Shown here: piece by piece, positions 40,646 to 49,464 of the stretch
Layout: each line of letters starts with the position of its first letter
Numbering within the stretch: position 1 is the first letter of the stretch
From: Lachnospiraceae bacterium
GTDB lineage: Bacteria > Bacillota > Clostridia > Lachnospirales > Lachnospiraceae
Direction: 5' to 3'
Assembly: GCA_011959105.1 (NCBI GenBank)
Contig: BLLU01000035.1
Coordinates: 1 to 56,996 of the forward strand
Length of the DNA: 56,996 bases
Position numbers and translations under genes: made by a program
Notes under the pieces: generated by a model
What the model saw: the letters and a program-made list of their open reading frames with translations, nothing else
What the model was told of the DNA's origin: nothing
Database searches by the model: none

Positions 40646-41644
40646 TTGGAGCTTAAGGAACAGCGGTTCGGCATTGAGATCGAGATGACCGGGATCACGC
40701 GGCAGGAGGCCGCCGAGGTGGCTGCCGCATATTTCGGTACGGAAAGCAGATATGTGGGGATGGGGTATAAGGCATATGCGGCGCTGGACGGGCAGGGGCG
40801 GCAGTGGAAATTCATGCGCGATTCCAGCATCACCCCGGAGCGGAAGATAGGGGGACAGAGGATAAGTGCAGATGATGAATACAGGACGGAGATGGTCAGC
40901 CCCATCTGCCGTTATGAGGATATCATACCCATCCAGGAGATTATTCGGGAGCTGAAGAAACATGGGGCGATTACTAATCCAAAATGCGGCATCCATGTGC
41001 ATGTGGACGCATCCCCTTTTGACGCCCGGACGCTGCGCAACATCACGAACATCATGGCATCCAAGGAGGATCTGATCTACAAGGCGTTGAAGGTGTCCGT
41101 GGCCCGCGAGCATCAATACTGCCAGAAGGTGGAGGAACGGTTCCTGGAGGAACTGAACCAGAAAAAGCCCAGGACCCTGGATGGCGTGGAGCGGATCTGG
41201 TATGGCGGCGAAAGCCGCAGGTATGAACACTATGACGACAGCCGGTACCACTGCCTGAACCTCCACTCCGTATTCCAGAAAGGGACGGTGGAATTCAGGC
41301 TGTTCAATGGGACGCTCCACGCAGGCAAGATCAAGGCGTATATCCAGTTCAGCCTTGCCATTACTGCGCAGGCGCTGAACCAGGCATGCGCCAGCAGGAG
41401 GAAGACCCAGACCACCAATGAAAAATACACGTTCCGCACCTGGCTGCTGCGGCTTGGGCTGATCGGGGATGAATTCGCCACCGCAAGGCAGCACCTGCTT
41501 GCGGAGCTTCCGGGCTGCATCGCATGGCGGGACCCGGCCCAGGCGGAGGCACAGAAGGAAAGGCTGAGACAGAAAAGGGAAAAAGAGCGGGCGGAGCAGG
41601 AGATCCCGGCAGAAGAAGCGCAGGCTTATGTGATGGGCATGTAG
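40646..41644 (+). CDS. Amidoligase-family enzyme
   Basis: AAGGAGGGG just upstream supports the TTG start at 40646 (MELKEQRFGIEIEMTG). The 332-residue protein has the putative amidoligase pattern (glutamine-synthetase-like fold): FGIEIEM at residues 8-14, GIHVHVDAS near 115-122, and a late TVEFRLFNGTLHAGKI. Amidoligases form amide or isopeptide bonds, often with peptide or protein substrates. A cyclotransferase-like gene follows, matching a known amidoligase/gamma-glutamyl cyclotransferase association in peptide-modification clusters. The C-terminal 50 residues are charged and helical. The substrate is unknown. Confidence 0.85.
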   Translation: MELKEQRFGIEIEMTGITRQEAAEVAAAYFGTESRYVGMGYKAYAALDGQGRQWKFMRDSSITPERKIGGQRISADDEYRTEMVSPICRYEDIIPIQEIIRELKKHGAITNPKCGIHVHVDASPFDARTLRNITNIMASKEDLIYKALKVSVAREHQYCQKVEERFLEELNQKKPRTLDGVERIWYGGESRRYEHYDDSRYHCLNLHSVFQKGTVEFRLFNGTLHAGKIKAYIQFSLAITAQALNQACASRRKTQTTNEKYTFRTWLLRLGLIGDEFATARQHLLAELPGCIAWRDPAQAEAQKERLRQKREKERAEQEIPAEEAQAYVMGM

Positions 41645-41705
41645 GGTGTTTTTGTGTGCGCCTGCGGATAAATGCGCAGGCAGTGAGAAAGGAGCAAAGC
41701 AGGAG

Positions 41706-42233
41706 ATGGGAAGGAAAAAGGAAACGCTGTACCTGGCATACGGCAGCAACATGAACCAGGCACAGATGGCATACCGGTGCCCCACAGCCGAGGTGGTGGG
41801 GACCAGCGAACTGAAGGGATACGAGCTGCTGTTCAGGGGAGCGAACAGGGGGGCGGTCGCCACCGTGGAGCCGAAAGAGGGCGGTACGGTGCCTGTGCTT
41901 CTGTGGAAGATCCGCAAGTCCGATGAGGAAGCGCTGGACCGCTACGAAGGATATCCCAATTTTTACGGGAAACAGATGCTGCAGGTGGAGCTGGATGGGA
42001 AAGAAGTATCCGCCATGGGGTATATCATGACGCCCGGCCATGAATTCGGCATCCCCTCTGACAGATATGCGGATGTCATATGGGAGGGATACGAGCAGTG
42101 CGGGCTGGATACAAAGCCACTGGAGGATGCCATTAATAAAGCCTATGCCATGGCATTCCAGCAGGAACAGGGAATGGCTGAACCGGGATATCAGGGATTA
42201 TATGGAACCGGCGGCATGAAACCGATGGAGTAG
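41706..42233 (+). CDS. Gamma-glutamylcyclotransferase-like (AIG2-type) protein
   Basis: The 175-residue protein opens MGRKKETLYLAYGSNMN, with the YGSN motif that binds the glutamyl moiety, and has the catalytic Glu in LDRYEGYP near residue 80. Such enzymes cleave gamma-glutamyl amide links, releasing 5-oxoproline. It is 61 bases after the amidoligase, so the two enzymes probably act on one substrate, one making and the other removing or editing an amide. The C-terminal tail is Gly/Met-rich and flexible. Confidence 0.85.
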   Translation: MGRKKETLYLAYGSNMNQAQMAYRCPTAEVVGTSELKGYELLFRGANRGAVATVEPKEGGTVPVLLWKIRKSDEEALDRYEGYPNFYGKQMLQVELDGKEVSAMGYIMTPGHEFGIPSDRYADVIWEGYEQCGLDTKPLEDAINKAYAMAFQQEQGMAEPGYQGLYGTGGMKPME

Positions 42234-42248
42234 AAAGGAGGGAAGCCT

Positions 42249-43262
42249 ATGGCGGCAACGGCAGCTGTGCTGGCGGCCAAGGCCGTTCTGGCTGCGGCAA
42301 CAGACAAGAGGGGAAGGACGGCGATAGCCACCGTGGTGGCGGCAGTCCTGACACCCTTTATCCTGATCGTTGTGATGATCCTGTGCGCGCTGTCCGGCAC
42401 GGCAGGGCATAACAACGCCGCCGTGAACCTGGCGTGGGGCGGCGGCTACCTGTCGGCGGGACTCCCGGCAGATTACCGGATGTACATCGAGAAGATGCAG
42501 GAGAGCTTCCAGAAACTGGACGCGGTCCTGGCCGAGATCAATGGAATGGCGGAGGACGGCGCGGTGGACGGATACCGGGTCAAGGCAGTTTTTTATTCTC
42601 TGTTTTTCGGCGCGGAGCAGCCCAGGATGAACGATGACGACTACAGGGGCTTTGCGGACTGCTTCGTGGCATACGAGGAACGGGAGGATGAGGAAGGGGA
42701 AACCTACACGGCGGCAGTCCCCATCACGGATATGGGGACCGTGTACGGGAACCTGTCCTCCCTGCTTGGGAGGGGGATCACGGACGAGGACAGGGCCAAC
42801 GCCCAGCGCATCTATGTGCTTGCAAAATACGGGCAGGCAGGGCCGGGAAGCGGGCTGCCTCCCGGCGAGGCCATGGGGGACGGCAGCTTTGCGGCCCTGA
42901 TCGCGGAAGGGGAAAAATACCTGGGCTGCCCCTATGTGTGGGGAGGGTCGACGCCTGAGACGTCCTTTGACTGTTCCGGGTTTGTCTGCTGGGTCTACAC
43001 CCATTCCGGGGCTTACCCCCTGGCCCGCACCACGGCCACGGGGATCTATAACCAGTGCGCCATCGTGCCGAGGGAGGAAGCGCAGCCAGGCGACCTGGTG
43101 TTCTTCAGCGGGACCTATGCCTGCAGCGGCCCGGTGAGCCATGTGGGGATCTATGTGGGCGGGGGAAGGATGCTGCACTGCGGCTCGCCCATCGGCTATA
43201 CAAGCATTGAAACGGCGTACTGGAGGGAGCATTTTTTTGCTTTCGGGCGCCTGCTGGATTAG
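42249..43262 (+). CDS. Membrane-anchored NlpC/P60 peptidoglycan hydrolase
   Basis: The 337-residue protein has an N-terminal helix (VVAAVLTPFILIVVMILCAL, residues about 30-50), an intermediate domain of about 150 residues, and a C-terminal NlpC/P60 domain: catalytic Cys in FDCSGFVCWVY (near 241), His in VSHVGIYVGG (near 298) and PGDLVFF. It cuts cell-wall peptides and is the VirB1-like hydrolase that opens the wall for the conjugation channel. Unlike many Gram-positive homologues it has no obvious lysozyme half. It starts 15 bases after the cyclotransferase gene. Confidence 0.9.
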   Translation: MAATAAVLAAKAVLAAATDKRGRTAIATVVAAVLTPFILIVVMILCALSGTAGHNNAAVNLAWGGGYLSAGLPADYRMYIEKMQESFQKLDAVLAEINGMAEDGAVDGYRVKAVFYSLFFGAEQPRMNDDDYRGFADCFVAYEEREDEEGETYTAAVPITDMGTVYGNLSSLLGRGITDEDRANAQRIYVLAKYGQAGPGSGLPPGEAMGDGSFAALIAEGEKYLGCPYVWGGSTPETSFDCSGFVCWVYTHSGAYPLARTTATGIYNQCAIVPREEAQPGDLVFFSGTYACSGPVSHVGIYVGGGRMLHCGSPIGYTSIETAYWREHFFAFGRLLD

Positions 43263-43272
43263 GAGGGATGCC

Positions 43273-44250
43273 ATGAATCCGATAAATGTAATCATGGAAC
43301 ACAAGCCATACTTTAAACTCTGTCAGGCAAAGGCGGAAAAGATAATCCGTCTTCCGGAAAGGGAATTTGAACAATTCCTGAAAAGCCCGATGGAATACCA
43401 GGACTTTATAAAAGAGGATGTGGATCTGATGCGCCAGGATGAAAGCGGCGTGTACCACTGCCTGCTGGTCACTGGCGATAACCACAGGGATGGTGTCCTG
43501 GTGGAGGCGGATGGGTATGATTATGCCCGGTATGCCTCCTATGTTCCGGATGCGGCGGCTCTTGCATATGACTCCTTGTCGGAGATGGGGTACAGGCTGG
43601 CGTTTTTGGTGGATCTGTTCGTTACGGAAGGAACGGCAGCCGCATCAGGGGGATATTGGGAGGTCAGTTTTGAAAAAATCAGGGAGCAGTCCGGCCTGGA
43701 GCTTGGAGCAAACCCGTTCCTGCAGGAGCTTATGGCGGACATGATCACAGAAAGGCCGGAAGTGGCGGAGGTGTGCATCTGGAGGGATTGTTTCAGTGTG
43801 AACTACCGTCCGGAATTCTGCCATGACCATCAGGAGGAAGAAATACCGGAAAGCCGGGAAATGGGATATGAGGCGTTTGCGGAGGCGCTTTCTGCCATCC
43901 GCCCGGACAGCAGGGAGGCGGCTGCGGTCTGGTATGAGTGGGCGAAGGAGCTGGAGGAATTCGATAAGGCCGGGGAGCCTGAGAGGACCGGCAAGAAGGC
44001 TGAGGCATTCCTAAATGAGTTTGCAGGCCGCTTCCGTGCCATCCAGGAGAGGCATGGGGATGAGGTTGCCGGACAGATGATCTCCCTGGCAGAGATCCCT
44101 TTCTGCCTCTTTCCCTGGGAGATGAAGCTGGCGGCGGAACACCTGGCGGCCGGAGGGGGCGTCCATGATATCCCCCAAATGTCCAAGGAGGGCGTACTGG
44201 AAGATTTTTCGGATGCAGGACAGGGGAAAGCGCCCGTCCAATCCATGTGA
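43273..44250 (+). CDS. DUF6329-like protein, 325 aa
   Basis: The ATG at 43273 has AGGAGGG upstream (overlapping an ATG at 43268). The protein matches the pattern I recall for DUF6329: MEHKPYFKLCQAKAEKIIRLPEREFEQFLKSP, then YHCLLVTG, ARYASYVPDAAALAYDSLSEMG and FLQELMADMI. No function is known to me. The C-terminal 110 residues are a charged helical extension not shared with the neighbour. It is followed by a related but frameshifted copy, a tandem duplication within the transfer region. Confidence 0.7.
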   Translation: MNPINVIMEHKPYFKLCQAKAEKIIRLPEREFEQFLKSPMEYQDFIKEDVDLMRQDESGVYHCLLVTGDNHRDGVLVEADGYDYARYASYVPDAAALAYDSLSEMGYRLAFLVDLFVTEGTAAASGGYWEVSFEKIREQSGLELGANPFLQELMADMITERPEVAEVCIWRDCFSVNYRPEFCHDHQEEEIPESREMGYEAFAEALSAIRPDSREAAAVWYEWAKELEEFDKAGEPERTGKKAEAFLNEFAGRFRAIQERHGDEVAGQMISLAEIPFCLFPWEMKLAAEHLAAGGGVHDIPQMSKEGVLEDFSDAGQGKAPVQSM

Positions 44251-44309
44251 AAGAGTGGGGCTGTTTTTCTCTGATGCCTAGCGGCCCCCGGATCAGGAGG
44301 GAACAGGAT

Positions 44310-45174
44310 ATGAAAACAGTGTTTGAACACAAGCCGGATTTTACTTTCCGGGAATTTGCCGTGGAGAAAACCGTCACGATCCCGGCAAGGAAGCTGGAGG
44401 AAATGCTGCGCCACCCAATGTGTAACCATGAGGCCATTGTGGAAAATGCGGGAGTGATGGGAGTGGACGGGGACGGCGTGTACCACTGCCTGTTGGTCAC
44501 CGGGGAAGGCAGGGCAGACGGGCTGCTGGTGGAGAGCGAAGGCAGCGGCAGCGCCCGGTACGCCTCTTATGTGCCGGAGGCCACGGCCCTGCGGTACCCC
44601 ACGCTCTCCAGGCTGAACCGGGAGCTGGCGGAGGTTGTGGACGCCATCATTGCCGAGGGCACCAGCCGGACCACCGAGGGGAACTGGACGGTTACTTTTT
44701 TCGGAACTGGAGGACATGACGGGGCTGTGCGTGGAGGGGAAACCGTTCCTGCAGGAGACCCTGGGGGATATGCTCTGCAGCCGCCCGGAGGTGGCTGACC
44801 TGGCCATTGAGGACGGGCAGTTTGACGTGGCATATTACCTTGATTTCTGCCCGAACTGCCAGAGGGAGACAGCCCAGGAGGGACTGCCGGATGAGATCAG
44901 CATGGAGGAAATGCAGCACTATGGGTATGGCTGGGAGGGGATGCTCCCGCTGGGCAGGGAGAGGGCGCTTGCGCTGGCTGATGCGGGGCTGGAGGTCTTC
45001 CTCCTGATGCCGGACGGCACGGAACGCACAGCGGAAGGCAGGGATGAGATCGCAGCCCATGACGGCCTGTTCGGTGTGGAGCGGCAGGCATGGCAGGGCT
45101 ATCAGGAGGAAATGGAAAGCGGCAGCCAGGCAAATGTCCCTGCGGGGACACAGGGGATGCTCCCGTCCATGTGA
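44310..45174 (+). pseudogene. Second DUF6329-like gene, broken by a one-base frameshift
   Basis: The first part, from ATG 44310 with AGGAGGG before it, matches its neighbour: MKTVFEHKPDFTFREFAVEKT, YHCLLVTGEG, ARYASYVPEATALRYPTLS. At 44696-44701 a run of six T shifts the frame: with five T, VTFSELEDMTGLCVEGKPFLQE would continue, and exactly this continues in another frame to 45174. The protein would otherwise be about 287 residues. The upstream frame runs to a premature stop at 44798. It could be a real inactivating slip, a phase-variable tract, or a sequencing error. Confidence 0.75.
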
Positions 45175-45208
45175 GGGGGCGGAACCGGGAACCAGAAAGG
45201 AGAAGCGC

Positions 45209-45439
45209 ATGAAACAGACAACATTCACGGTGAAGTATGACGAGGAAAAATTAAACGCCATCAGGCAGTACATGGGGAAAAAGAACGTGGACTTCGAGGG
45301 GGAGCTGACGGAGGCGATGGGGAAGATGTATGAAAAATATGTCCCCCAGGCTGTCCGGGAGTACATCGAGAGCAGGGAGGATGCGCCGCTCGCTGCCCGC
45401 AGGCCGGCCAGACCGCAGGCAGGCGGCGGGGGCGTCTGA
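45209..45439 (+). CDS. DUF6103-like protein, 76 aa
   Basis: AAAGGAG precedes the ATG at 45209. The protein (MKQTTFTVKYDEEKLNAIRQYMGKK, then ELTEAMGKMYEKYVPQAVREYIESRE) has the arrangement of DUF6103: a beta strand, a helix and a conserved VREYIE end. Such small proteins recur near relaxase genes of gut Firmicute elements; their role is unknown, although a ribbon-helix-helix-like fold is possible. It is last before the non-coding region that probably holds oriT. Confidence 0.72.
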   Translation: MKQTTFTVKYDEEKLNAIRQYMGKKNVDFEGELTEAMGKMYEKYVPQAVREYIESREDAPLAARRPARPQAGGGGV

Positions 45440-45889
45440 CCTCCTGTAATCCGGAACAGACGGCACTCAAAATGCGGGCAGGGTGACAGAAAAGCCCCTG
45501 TCACCCCCTGTGGCCGTCCGTGTGGCGATTTGTGCCCTTGTTTGGGAAAAGTGGATAAACAGACCGCCCGGCGTCCTTTCTGCCCTGTTTGGGGCGATTT
45601 GGCGGAAACAGCCCCCAAACCCTGCTGACAAGGGGTGCAGGGCAGCCAAAATGGGAGAAAAACCGGGGCTGGATGGCAGGGTTGAAATGTGTGCAGGTTA
45701 AAGGGCGGGTGGCTTTTGCAAGCCCCCCTCGCCCGGTTCACACCGCCCGGCAAAGCCGTGCGGGAAAGGAGGATGCCACCCACAGGTGCAGGTTTTCCGG
45801 AAATCAGGTGGCTGGACAGGAAAATCAGCAGGAAAAGGGGAAAATTCCGGGGTGGCTTGGGGAAAGCAGGCGGGAAAAAGGAGGGTGCT
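45440..45889. other. Candidate origin of transfer (oriT) region
   Basis: About 450 bases have no convincing gene and lie directly upstream of the MobC-like and relaxase genes. They hold a perfect 9-bp inverted repeat, GGGTGACAG (45481-45489) and CTGTCACCC (45498-45506), and another, GTTTGGGG (45587-45594) and CCCCAAAC (45613-45620). A GGCGATTTG word recurs near 45525 and 45593. Inverted repeats next to relaxase genes are typical of oriT; no nick site can be assigned. Confidence 0.5.
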
Positions 45890-46303
45890 ATGGGCGCAAA
45901 TGAGGATAAGACCAAATTTTCCATACGGGTGGATACCAGGCTTCTGGAACTGGCCGACTCCTGCATCAGGGACGGCACAGCCAGGAACCGCACGGAACTG
46001 ATCGGGGATGCGCTGCGGTTCTACCTGGGCTACCTCATGGCGGGGAAGGCGGAGGATTACCTGCTCCAGTCCTTATCCTCCGCCGTGGCCGGAACGGTGC
46101 AGGACAGCGAGAACCGCCTGGCCCGTATGGACTTTAAGATCGCGGTGGAGCTTTCCAAGCTGTCCCAGGTCATCGCATACACCCATGACGTGGATGAGGA
46201 ATCACTGAATCGCCTCCATGCAAAGTGTGTGGAGGAAGTGAAGCGCATCAACGGCGCAGTAGAGTTCGAGGATGCGTACAGGTACCAGAGGCGGGAAAAC
46301 TGA
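45890..46303 (+). CDS. MobC-like ribbon-helix-helix mobilisation protein
   Basis: AAAGGAGGG precedes the ATG at 45890. The 137-residue protein begins with a ribbon-helix-helix segment (KTKFSIRVDTRLLELADSCIRDGTARNRTELIGDALRFYLGYL) and continues with long helices. Proteins of this type bind at oriT and help the relaxase nick DNA. It lies 48 bases before the relaxase gene and directly after the candidate oriT, a typical mobilisation arrangement. The C-terminal region has helix-forming charged residues likely for oligomerisation. Confidence 0.8.
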   Translation: MGANEDKTKFSIRVDTRLLELADSCIRDGTARNRTELIGDALRFYLGYLMAGKAEDYLLQSLSSAVAGTVQDSENRLARMDFKIAVELSKLSQVIAYTHDVDEESLNRLHAKCVEEVKRINGAVEFEDAYRYQRREN

Positions 46304-46351
46304 CGGCGGAAAAATAACAGCCGGATCTGAATGCAAAGGAGTGGTGGCATC

Positions 46352-49309
46352 ATGCCAAAAATAATTTTTACCTCCCGCTACCTGCGGGATGCGCCTCCGG
46401 CACAGCTGGAGAATTATGTCCGTTACGTCAGCACCCGCGAGGGCGTGGAGAAAGTGGAGGGGAGCAGGCAAAACCTCCCCTCCACGGCACAGCAGAAAGA
46501 CCTGATCCGCCAGATCGTCCGTGACTTCCCGTCCGCAAAAGGGATGCTGGAGTACGCGGACTTTTTGCTGCACCCAACCATGGGGAACGCATCGGAATTC
46601 ATCTCCTGCGCCATGGAGCAGAACCTGGATCTCATTGGCAAGCGGGAGAACTATGTGGACTACATCGCAAACCGTCCCAGGGTGGAACGTCTGGGGGACC
46701 ACGGCCTGTTTACGGACGCAGGAAAAGCGGTGGTGTTGAAACAGGTGCAGGAGGAAGTGACGGGGCATAAGGGTCCGGTCTGGACCCACGTCATCTCCCT
46801 GCGGCGGGAGGATGCCGCAAGGCTCGGCTATGACAGCGCCGCACAGTGGATGGCGCTACTGCGCTCCAAGCGGGCAATGCTCTGCAGATATATGAAGATC
46901 GACAGCGCCAGCCTGCGCTGGTATGCCGCATTCCACAACGAGGGGCACCATCCCCATGTCCACCTGATGGTCTTTTCCGCAAAGGACAATGACGGATACC
47001 TGACGGAAAAATCCATTGAGACCATGCGCTCGGAACTGGCGCACGATATCTTCCGGCAGGACTTCGCGCACATCTATGAAAAGCAGAACCAGGCCCGCGC
47101 GGATCTGAAAAAAGGCGCCGCGGATGTGGTGCAGGGGATGATGGATGCGCTGCGCCAAAGCACGGTGGCGAGTGCGGAGATTGAAAAAATGATGGTGCAA
47201 CTGGCAGGGCGCCTGCGGAACACGGGCGGGAAAAAAGTGTACGGCTACCTGAAACGGGATGTGAAGAACCTGGTAGACAGGATCGTGGATGAACTGGCGA
47301 AGGAGGAAAAGGTGGATGCGCTGTACCGGGCATGGGGAAAATGGCAGGATGAGATCCTGTCCACTTACCAGAACAGCATGCCGCCCCTGCCGCCTCTGTC
47401 CGGCCAGCCCCAATTCAAGAGCCTGAAAAACATGGTGATCGCGGAGGCGCTGAAGCTGGGCAGCGGAAATTTTATTTTTGAGGATGAGGCAGTAGCGGAT
47501 CAGGAGGAACCGGAGGACGGGGAAAGCCTGTTCCCGGACGGGACGGAGCTGCCGGATGGGGAAGGCACCGCCGATCAGTTCCCGGAGGATGCCCCCGGCT
47601 GGTTTCCGGGGAACGTCCCTGACTGGCCCCTGGAGGATGGGAACGGAACGGAGATGCCTGACGATGGGGATGCGGAAAGGGGATCACCGGAGGGTGACAG
47701 GGGCATCCCGGCCTTTTATGCGGAATGGAACAAAAACTATAAGCTGGCCCGCCGGTATCTCTATGGGGAAAACGGTGCGGAGCAGGATTTCACAAAAGCG
47801 CTTTCCCTGTTCCGGCAGGAAGCGGAGAAAGGGAACGCCCTGGCGATGCATGACATGGGCAGGATGTGCGCGGACGGGCTTGGACAGGAGGCGGACCAGG
47901 ACGCGGCGCAGGAATGGTACGCAAGGGCGCTGGAGGCTTTCCACGGGGCAGAAAAAGAGGCAGGGGAACGGAAACGCTCCTACCTGCAGTACCGCATCGG
48001 GAAGATGTATGCCGCCGGCCTTGGCACAGTACAGGACTATGGGGCAGCGGCCCGGTGGCTGGCACAGGCGGCGGGGGCAGGGCATAAGTATGCGCAGTAT
48101 TCCCTTGCGGGGCTTTACCGCCGTGGGCAGGGCGTGGCGCAGGATGACGTGCAGGCGTTCCTCCTGTATGGACGCTCCGCAGAGAAGGGCAACCCCTATG
48201 CGGATCATGAACTGGCAAAAATGTACCGGGACGGCATAGGGACGCAGAAAGACGGTACGCAGGCGGAGGCGCATTTCCAGGATGCGTTTGACGGTTTCCT
48301 GCATCTGGAGGAAAAGAGCGGCGATGACAGGCTGCAGTACCGCCTGGGGCAGATGCTGCACACAGGGACGGGGACAGAAAAGGATGACGCTGCCGCCGCA
48401 GCCTATTGGGAGCGGGCGGCAAAGCTGGGGAACGTCCACGCGCAGTATGCCCTGGGGAAGCTGTGGCTGGAAACCGGGAGCGGCAGTACGGCGCAGGCTG
48501 TCCGCTGGATCACAAAGGCGGCGGAGGCGGGGAACGCCGCCGCCCAATATGCCCTGGGGAAACTCTTCCTGTCCGGGGAAGTGGTGGAAAAGGACGCTGC
48601 AAGGGCGGTGGAGCTGTTCACCTTATCGGCAGGACAGGGAAATGAATATGCGGCATACCGCCTGGGGCGGCTCTACTTTTCCGGGGAGGATATCCCCAGG
48701 GATGGGAGGGAGGCCGCCCGCTGGCTGACGCTTTCCGCAGAAAATGGAAACCAATATGCGCAGTACGCATTAGGAAAACTGTATCTTTCCGGAGAGGACA
48801 TCCCCAAAGACGTGGAAAAAGCCGTTTACTGGCTGGAGCAGTCCGCGAATCAGGGAAACCAATATGCGCAGTACGCATTAGGAAAGCTGTACCTTTCCGG
48901 GGAGGACATCCCAAAGGACGTGGAAAAAGCCGTTTACTGGCTGGGGCAGTCGACAGGGCAGGGGAACCAATATGCGCAGTATGCCCTTGGAAAACTGTAC
49001 CTTTGCGGAAAAGACGTTCCCCGTGACAGGGACAAGGCCACAGCCTGCCTGCAGGCCGCCGCGGAACAGGGCAACATCTATGCGGCGTTCCTGCTGGAGC
49101 ACATGGACTCATTCCGGGACCCCGACCTGTTCCTTGCGACAACCCGCCTGATGCACCGTCTGGAAAAGCTGTTCCGTGAGGATGTACACAGAGCCGCAGG
49201 GGGCAGCCCGTTCCACATCGACCGAAAACGCCGCCGCAGACTCTCGGAGAAGAAGCAGGCCCAGGGTCACAAGAGGGACGACAGGGAGCCTGTGCAGCAA
49301 CAGATCTGA
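46352..49309 (+). CDS. MobP-type relaxase fused to Sel1-like repeats
   Basis: The 985-residue protein combines an N-terminal MobP3/MobL-like relaxase with a C-terminal Sel1-repeat array. A His-rich motif (AFHNEGHHPHVHLMVFS, near residues 190-206) matches the metal-binding motif III of relaxases that cut oriT and attach to the DNA end. Residues about 460-920 hold roughly a dozen 36-residue repeats of the form YALGKLYLSGEDIPKDVEKAVYWL. A Glu/Asp/Pro-rich linker joins the two parts. AAGGAG lies before the ATG at 46352. Sel1 arrays usually bind proteins, so this may recruit the coupling protein or pilus factors. Confidence 0.88.
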   Translation: MPKIIFTSRYLRDAPPAQLENYVRYVSTREGVEKVEGSRQNLPSTAQQKDLIRQIVRDFPSAKGMLEYADFLLHPTMGNASEFISCAMEQNLDLIGKRENYVDYIANRPRVERLGDHGLFTDAGKAVVLKQVQEEVTGHKGPVWTHVISLRREDAARLGYDSAAQWMALLRSKRAMLCRYMKIDSASLRWYAAFHNEGHHPHVHLMVFSAKDNDGYLTEKSIETMRSELAHDIFRQDFAHIYEKQNQARADLKKGAADVVQGMMDALRQSTVASAEIEKMMVQLAGRLRNTGGKKVYGYLKRDVKNLVDRIVDELAKEEKVDALYRAWGKWQDEILSTYQNSMPPLPPLSGQPQFKSLKNMVIAEALKLGSGNFIFEDEAVADQEEPEDGESLFPDGTELPDGEGTADQFPEDAPGWFPGNVPDWPLEDGNGTEMPDDGDAERGSPEGDRGIPAFYAEWNKNYKLARRYLYGENGAEQDFTKALSLFRQEAEKGNALAMHDMGRMCADGLGQEADQDAAQEWYARALEAFHGAEKEAGERKRSYLQYRIGKMYAAGLGTVQDYGAAARWLAQAAGAGHKYAQYSLAGLYRRGQGVAQDDVQAFLLYGRSAEKGNPYADHELAKMYRDGIGTQKDGTQAEAHFQDAFDGFLHLEEKSGDDRLQYRLGQMLHTGTGTEKDDAAAAAYWERAAKLGNVHAQYALGKLWLETGSGSTAQAVRWITKAAEAGNAAAQYALGKLFLSGEVVEKDAARAVELFTLSAGQGNEYAAYRLGRLYFSGEDIPRDGREAARWLTLSAENGNQYAQYALGKLYLSGEDIPKDVEKAVYWLEQSANQGNQYAQYALGKLYLSGEDIPKDVEKAVYWLGQSTGQGNQYAQYALGKLYLCGKDVPRDRDKATACLQAAAEQGNIYAAFLLEHMDSFRDPDLFLATTRLMHRLEKLFREDVHRAAGGSPFHIDRKRRRRLSEKKQAQGHKRDDREPVQQQI
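48748..48971 (+). repeat. Recent 108-bp tandem repeats in the relaxase gene
   Basis: Units beginning at 48748, 48856 and 48964 are spaced exactly 108 bases (36 codons) apart. The first two units are nearly identical in DNA, while the remaining Sel1 units are more divergent. This indicates recent duplication and possible length variation of the protein. Confidence 0.8.
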
Positions 49310-49343
49310 TCCGGCCCAGGGAGATTATTTATTCCCGTGGGCA

Positions 49344-49445
49344 ATGAGCAGATCAATTATGGTGGTGACTCCATCCCGGATGTCTGTGTCTGTGGAACTT
49401 CGGCAAATACAGCAGGCACTCGGTTTGGAAAAGTGTGGCATTTAA
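49344..49445 (+). CDS. Possible tiny protein, 33 aa
   Basis: A short frame between the relaxase and the TOPRIM gene encodes MSRSIMVVTPSRMSVSVELRQ, then a helical end with QALGLEKCGI. The upstream ribosome binding site is weak. The helix-like ending resembles small DNA-binding or antitoxin fragments, but the frame could be random. It is kept only as a candidate because it fills an otherwise empty 155-base spacer. Confidence 0.25.
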   Translation: MSRSIMVVTPSRMSVSVELRQIQQALGLEKCGI

Positions 49446-49464
49446 GCAGAATGGAGGTGTAAGG

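Noticed and set aside
40574..41917. Minus-strand 447-residue frame opposite the amidoligase
   Set aside because: Long antisense open frames are common in GC-rich genes; the plus-strand protein has a clear amidoligase pattern and a good start.
45483..45701. A gene of about 72 residues in the oriT-like region
   Set aside because: Proline- and tryptophan-rich random-looking translation and no ribosome binding site; the region is better explained by inverted repeats.
48748..48971. A CRISPR-like array in the relaxase gene
   Set aside because: The repeats are 108-base coding units in frame with Sel1 domains, without spacers.
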